Of a DNA stretch of 15,210 bases, positions 11,523 to 15,210 are shown in pieces. The stretch spans positions 1 through 15,210 of the forward strand of contig JADZBT010000138.1 in the NCBI GenBank assembly GCA_020851915.1, written 5' to 3'. Position 1 is the stretch's first letter, and each line of letters begins with the position of its first letter. This DNA is from Alphaproteobacteria bacterium. Its GTDB lineage: Bacteria > Pseudomonadota > Alphaproteobacteria > Rickettsiales > RI-342. The translations under genes and the position numbers were made by a program. The notes under the pieces were generated by a model. It had not been told where the DNA came from. It did no database searches and saw only the letters and a list, made by a program, of their open reading frames with translations.

Positions 11523-13280
11523 AATCAACACCATCCCTTTTTCTTCATTCAATTCCAGATCCTTGCCCGGCCCGAGCTCTATGTCATTGTGGTTCGCGCC
11601 CGCCGGGATCATTGGGTAGACATTCTCCTGCGCCTCGACCACCATATCGACCACCACCGGGCCGTCATGGGCGATGGCAGCCTTCAACACCGACTCCACC
11701 TCGTCCTTCTTGGTCGCGCGGAATCCCTTGATACCGCAGGCTTCGGCAAGCTTCACGAAATCCGGCACGGAATCAAAATAACTCTCGGAATACCGCTCGC
11801 CGTGGAACAATTCCTGCCACTGGCGCACCATGCCGAGATAGCCGTTGTTCATAATGATGACCTTCACCGGCAGGCGGTACTGGCGGATAGTGGCGAGCTC
11901 CTGAATGTTCATCATAATGGAGCCGTCGCCGCTGATGCACAGCACGAGCTTCTTGGGATGCGCTACCTGCACGCCGGTGGCCGCAGGCATGCCGTAGCCC
12001 ATCGTGCCGAGGCCGCCGGACGTAAGCCAGCGATTCGGGCGGTCGAATTTGATGAACTGCGCCGACCACATCTGGTGCTGGCCGACATCGGTCGCAAGGA
12101 AGAAATCCTTTTTCGCGATGAGGCCGTTCAGCGTTTCCAGGAAATATTGCGGCTTGATGCTCTTGCCCTTGTCCTTGTATTCAAGGCATTTGCGCGCGCG
12201 CCATTTCTCGATGCGCTTCCACCATTTGTCGAGATGCTCGGCATTAGCTTTGTATTTCTTGCGCTTCCAGACACGCAGCATCGCGTCGATCACCTCGCCG
12301 GCGTCGCCGGTGATCGCCACGTCCACCACCACGTTCTTGTTGATGGAAGACGGGTCGATGTCGACATGGATCTTTTTCGACTTGGGCGAGAAACCCTCGA
12401 CGCGGCCGGTCACGCGATCGTCGAAACGCGCGCCCAGATTGATCATCACGTCGCACTCGTACATCGCCATATTGGCCTCATACGTGCCATGCATACCGAG
12501 CATCCCGAGGAACAACTCGTCGGATGCCGGGAACGCGCCCAGCCCCATCAGTGTGCTGGTGCAGGGGTATCCGGTGAGCCGCACCAGTTCGCGCAGCTTC
12601 TCCGACGCTTCGGGGCCTGCATTGATGACGCCGCCGCCGGTATAGAATATCGGACGCTTGGCTTTCGCCATCAGTTCCACCGCCGCCTCGATCGATTTCG
12701 GATCGGTCTTGGGACGCGGCTTGAAGGATTTACGCGGGGCGCTTTTCAGGCCCTGATACGCCACCTTGCTGTTGAAGATGTTCTTGGGAATATCGACCAG
12801 CACCGGCCCCGGACGGCCGCTCGTGGCCACCGTCATCGCCTCATGCATGATGCGTTCGAGGTCGTTCACGTCACGCACGAGGTAGTTATGCTTGGTGCAG
12901 GAGCGCGTGATGCCGGTGATGTCGGCCTCCTGGAACGCGTCGTTGCCGATCATATGCGTGGGAACCTGCCCCGTGACGCAGATGAGCGGAATGCTGTCCA
13001 TGTATGCGTCAGCCAGCCCGGTGACGGTGTTGGTCGCGCCCGGCCCCGAGGTCACGATGACCGCGCCGATAGTGCCCGTCGAGCGCGCGTACCCTTCCGC
13101 CATATGCACCGCGCCCTGCTCGTGGCGCACGAGGTAATGCTTCAGCTGGTTCTGCTTGAACAGCGCGTCGTACAACGGCAGCACCGCGCCGCCGGGATAC
13201 CCGAATACGGTATCCACGTCGCGGTCGACAAGCGCGCGGATAACGATCTCCGCCCCAGTGAGTTCTTCGGGATTTCCCAC
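11520..13280 (-). CDS. ilvB: Acetolactate synthase large (catalytic) subunit
   Basis: The product is 586 residues from GTG 13280. It is a ThDP- and FAD-dependent enzyme joining two pyruvates, or pyruvate and 2-oxobutyrate, in the first step of valine/leucine and isoleucine synthesis. The N-terminal ThDP domain has GYPGGAVLPLYD and catalytic E54 (VRHEQGAVHMAEGYA). The central FAD domain includes RFDDRVTGR, and the C-terminal ThDP domain has GDGSIMMN (451-458) with NN at 478-479. AAGGG (13288-13292) lies 7 bases before GTG 13280, and the family usually begins just before LTGAEI. An upstream GTG at 13322 would add 14 residues and lacks a ribosome site. It heads ilvBNC, 84 bp after miaA; its TAG lies inside a repeat. 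Confidence 0.97.
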   Translation of the reverse strand: MGNPEELTGAEIVIRALVDRDVDTVFGYPGGAVLPLYDALFKQNQLKHYLVRHEQGAVHMAEGYARSTGTIGAVIVTSGPGATNTVTGLADAYMDSIPLICVTGQVPTHMIGNDAFQEADITGITRSCTKHNYLVRDVNDLERIMHEAMTVATSGRPGPVLVDIPKNIFNSKVAYQGLKSAPRKSFKPRPKTDPKSIEAAVELMAKAKRPIFYTGGGVINAGPEASEKLRELVRLTGYPCTSTLMGLGAFPASDELFLGMLGMHGTYEANMAMYECDVMINLGARFDDRVTGRVEGFSPKSKKIHVDIDPSSINKNVVVDVAITGDAGEVIDAMLRVWKRKKYKANAEHLDKWWKRIEKWRARKCLEYKDKGKSIKPQYFLETLNGLIAKKDFFLATDVGQHQMWSAQFIKFDRPNRWLTSGGLGTMGYGMPAATGVQVAHPKKLVLCISGDGSIMMNIQELATIRQYRLPVKVIIMNNGYLGMVRQWQELFHGERYSESYFDSVPDFVKLAEACGIKGFRATKKDEVESVLKAAIAHDGPVVVDMVVEAQENVYPMIPAGANHNDIELGPGKDLELNEEKGMVLI

Positions 13281-13287
13281 GATTTTA

Positions 13288-13292
13288 CCCTT
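13288..13292 (-). promoter_or_regulatory. Shine-Dalgarno favouring ilvB GTG 13280
   Basis: On the minus strand this is AAGGG, seven bases before GTG 13280. It is the basis for choosing this start over GTG 13322, which would place this site inside the coding sequence. Confidence 0.5.
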
Positions 13293-13339
13293 GCAATCCA
13301 GTGCCCTACCCCTGCCATCCACAGGCAGCGGGGCCGGAC

Positions 13340-13368
13340 AAATTACGGATTTTCGGGGGTTAGGTCAA
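13340..13368 (-). promoter_or_regulatory. Candidate ilvB promoter overlapping the miaA stop
   Basis: On the minus strand TTGACC (13363-13368, 5 of 6 to the -35 consensus) and TAATTT (13340-13345, 3 of 6) are 17 bases apart. The -35 covers the miaA TGA (13365-13367). A leader of roughly 50 bases before GTG 13280 would contain a stem 13309-13316/13324-13333. It gives a means of transcribing ilvBNC apart from miaA. The -10 is weak. Confidence 0.38.
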
Positions 13369-14315
13369 CAGAAACCCGTGAGAAACCGGCGAATTTCTGA
13401 CAACAGCGCCTCCAGCGCCGGGCCGTTATCCCCCTCGCGCAGCACGAGGCGGGGTACATCGGGCAGCTGGTGGCGGAACCAGGTCATCTGCCGCTTGGCG
13501 TAATTGCGGGTCTCCTGCTGCGCGCCGGAAACAGCGGTTTCCAGCGGTATCTCCCGCCGCAGGAACCGCCCCAGCGCCTCCACCCCGATGGCCCGCATGG
13601 CAGGTAGCGCCGGGTCAAGTGCGAGTGCCAACAATGCCCGCACTTCCTCCAGCGCCCCCTGCTTCATCATCTGCGCGAAGCGGGCATCGCAGCGGGCATA
13701 AAGCTCATCGCGCGGACGATCCACCACCACGGTATAACATTGCTCCGGCGCATAATGGCGGATATGCGGCTCGTCATGCCACGCATAGAACGAGCGCCCC
13801 GTCTGCTGGAGCACCGACCAGACTCGCAGCAACCGCTGCGGATTATCGGGCGGGCATCTCTCCCCGGCGAGCGGATCCATGGCCTTGAGGCGGAGAAAGA
13901 ACTCCGCCATCCCCACCTCTTCCAGCAGCCGTGCCGCCTCACGCTCGACCTCCGGCGACACCTCGGGAATGGGCGCGATGCCATGCAACAGCGCGCCAAG
14001 ATACAGCCCCGTGCCGCCCACCACCACCGGCACTTTGCCCGAAGCATGCACCGCATCGATCTCGGACTTCGCGAGCGCCAGCCAGCGCCCCGCCGAGCAA
14101 CGCTCGGAGGCGGGAAGCACGCCATACAGCCGGTAGTCATGCAGCCGCTCCTCCGCTGCCGATGGACGCGCCGAAAGCACCCGCAGCTCGCGGTAGATCT
14201 GCATGCTGTCGGCATTGATGATGACACCGTTCGCGCAATCGGCTACAACCGTGGCGACGTGGGACTTGCCGCTCGCGGTCGGCCCGGCGATGACGATGAT
14301 CGGGGCGGTATGCAT
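13365..14315 (-). CDS. miaA: tRNA dimethylallyltransferase
   Basis: The product is 316 residues, normal for MiaA. It adds the dimethylallyl group to A37 of tRNAs that read codons starting with U, the first step toward ms2i6A. The P-loop GPTASGKS is at 11-18. NADSMQIYREL holds D36, S37 and Q39 of the substrate site, VVVGGTGLYLGALLHG is at about 97-112, DNPQRLLRVW is in the central part, and YAKRQMTWFRHQLP near the C-terminus is diagnostic. The ATG is at 14313-14315, with AGGTGAGGG immediately upstream. It is divergent from serB with only 35 bp between the start codons and lies upstream of ilvB on the same strand, a gene order common in Alphaproteobacteria. Confidence 0.97.
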   Translation of the reverse strand: MHTAPIIVIAGPTASGKSHVATVVADCANGVIINADSMQIYRELRVLSARPSAAEERLHDYRLYGVLPASERCSAGRWLALAKSEIDAVHASGKVPVVVGGTGLYLGALLHGIAPIPEVSPEVEREAARLLEEVGMAEFFLRLKAMDPLAGERCPPDNPQRLLRVWSVLQQTGRSFYAWHDEPHIRHYAPEQCYTVVVDRPRDELYARCDARFAQMMKQGALEEVRALLALALDPALPAMRAIGVEALGRFLRREIPLETAVSGAQQETRNYAKRQMTWFRHQLPDVPRLVLREGDNGPALEALLSEIRRFLTGFC

Positions 14316-14321
14316 CCCTCA

Positions 14322-14351
14322 CCTATCAAGGATTCGGAGCGATATTGTCAA
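14322..14351 (-). promoter_or_regulatory. Candidate miaA promoter overlapping the serB start
   Basis: On the minus strand a perfect -35 box TTGACA (14346-14351) includes the first base of the serB ATG. GATAGG (14322-14327), 18 bases downstream, matches the -10 consensus at only 3 of 6. Transcription would begin at or within a few bases of the miaA ATG. The weak -10 keeps confidence low. Confidence 0.27.
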
Positions 14352-15210
14352 TGAAAACCGTCGTCACCCTGCTGGCCGAACCCGGAACGCTGACCGCAGA
14401 CCATGCCGGCATCGCGCGCGCTGCGCTGGAACCCACGGGGGCAAAACTCTACGGCGCGGAATGGCTGTCGGAAGGCGAAGCCTACGACCTGCGCTTCACC
14501 CATTTCCCGCACGATGACGCGCTGGTACTCATGCGCGAGGCATTGGCGGGCGCATCCGTGGACATCATCGCGCAACCCGCCGTTTACCGGCGCAAGCGCC
14601 TGCTGCTCACCGATATGGACTCCACCGTCATCGATCAGGAATGCATCTATGAGCTGGGCGCGCTGGCGGGCATCGGCGCGCAGATCGCCGAGATCACCGC
14701 GCGCGCCATGCGCGGCGAACTGAATTTCGAGGACTCCCTGCGCGCGCGGGTGGCGCTGCTCACCGGGCGCAATGCCGACATACTGGAACAGGCATGGCGG
14801 CGCGTGACCTTCAAGCCGGGTGCGTGGGAACTGGTGCAGACCATGCGCGCCAACGGCGACCATTGCGTGCTGGTATCGGGCGGCTTCACCTTCTTCAGCG
14901 GGCGGGTGGCGGAGCATCTGGGCTTCCACGAGCACCACGCCAACACGCTCATCCTCGAGCACAACACCCTCACCGGAACCGTGCGGGAGCCGGTGCTGGG
15001 CAGCGAGGCCAAGCTCCACACGCTGATGGAGGTCAGCAACCGCCTGCACATCCACCGCGAGGAAACCATGGCCGTCGGCGACGGCGCAAACGACATCCCC
15101 ATGCTTCAGGCAGCCGGGCTAGGCATCGCCCACCACGCCAAACCCAAGGTCCGCGACGCCATCGCCGGCCAGCTCAACCACTGCTCGCTGGTGGGATTGC
15201 TCTACGCACA
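14351..15210 (+). CDS. serB: Phosphoserine phosphatase, missing the extreme 3' end
   Basis: The frame is open from ATG 14351 to the window edge, 286 complete codons; the family is usually about 295-300 residues, so only the tail is missing. It hydrolyses phosphoserine in the last step of serine synthesis. An N-terminal regulatory region (1-80) precedes a HAD domain: DMDST (88-92) with nucleophile D88 and acid D90, SGGF (176-179), K221, and GDGANDIPML (243-252). GGAG (14336-14339) lies 11 bases before the ATG, a rather long spacing. It is divergent from miaA, and its promoter must overlap the 5' end of miaA or lie within it. Confidence 0.96.
   Translation, partial: MKTVVTLLAEPGTLTADHAGIARAALEPTGAKLYGAEWLSEGEAYDLRFTHFPHDDALVLMREALAGASVDIIAQPAVYRRKRLLLTDMDSTVIDQECIYELGALAGIGAQIAEITARAMRGELNFEDSLRARVALLTGRNADILEQAWRRVTFKPGAWELVQTMRANGDHCVLVSGGFTFFSGRVAEHLGFHEHHANTLILEHNTLTGTVREPVLGSEAKLHTLMEVSNRLHIHREETMAVGDGANDIPMLQAAGLGIAHHAKPKVRDAIAGQLNHCSLVGLLYA

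Noticed and set aside
13281..13317. A short minus-strand frame starting ATG 13317 upstream of ilvB, as an ilv leader peptide
   Set aside because: It runs on without a stop into the ilvB coding region in another frame and has no clustered regulatory codons; it is a shadow of ilvB.

Overview
The window reads as a GC-rich alphaproteobacterial chromosome segment carrying housekeeping genes. The main evidence is gene order and protein style: an ftsE / MJ0042 zinc-ribbon / hpt group beside ydcF-plsC, an argH-lptM-lysA operon, and an ilvB-ilvN-ilvC-leuA cluster beside miaA and serB. The intergenic spaces hold short palindromes of kinds widespread in Alphaproteobacteria. I cannot fix the order or genus. 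I see no insertion sequence, phage gene, CRISPR array, toxin-antitoxin pair or defence cassette.

Left part (1-3261): the 3' end of a YdcF/DUF218 protein and plsC run rightward and converge on ftsE, which runs leftward. ftsE is divergent from a zinc-ribbon membrane protein followed closely by hpt. In many Alphaproteobacteria the order is ftsE-ftsX-ydcF-plsC on one strand. Here the ydcF-plsC part faces ftsE, with a large nested palindrome between them, which suggests a local inversion that split ftsE from ftsX.

Middle (3269-7925): argH, a 37-residue LptM-type lipoprotein and lysA form a tight leftward operon (4-bp overlap, then a stop codon abutting the next ATG). It combines arginine synthesis, outer-membrane LPS-translocon maturation and lysine synthesis. 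Divergent from it is a U32-family protein of the TrhP type (tRNA U34 hydroxylation) with a cysteine-rich C-terminus. A leftward tRNA-Lys(CUU) with an encoded CCA follows.

Right part (8089-15210): the leftward branched-chain amino acid cluster miaA-ilvB-ilvN-ilvC-terminator-leuA encodes acetolactate synthase large and small subunits, ketol-acid reductoisomerase and 2-isopropylmalate synthase. serB (missing only its extreme 3' end) diverges from miaA across a 35-bp gap.

The unusual content is in the gaps. At least six palindromic elements of several different designs occupy the intergenic spaces, and almost every junction in the ilv-leu cluster has its own hairpin. The best second looks are the perfect 26-bp inverted repeat between ilvN and ilvC and its structurally matching relative after leuA, the heptad-phased inverted repeat overlapping the ilvB stop, and the probable inversion breakpoint beside ftsE. 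No new multi-gene system is evident. No stretch over 300 bp lacks a gene.
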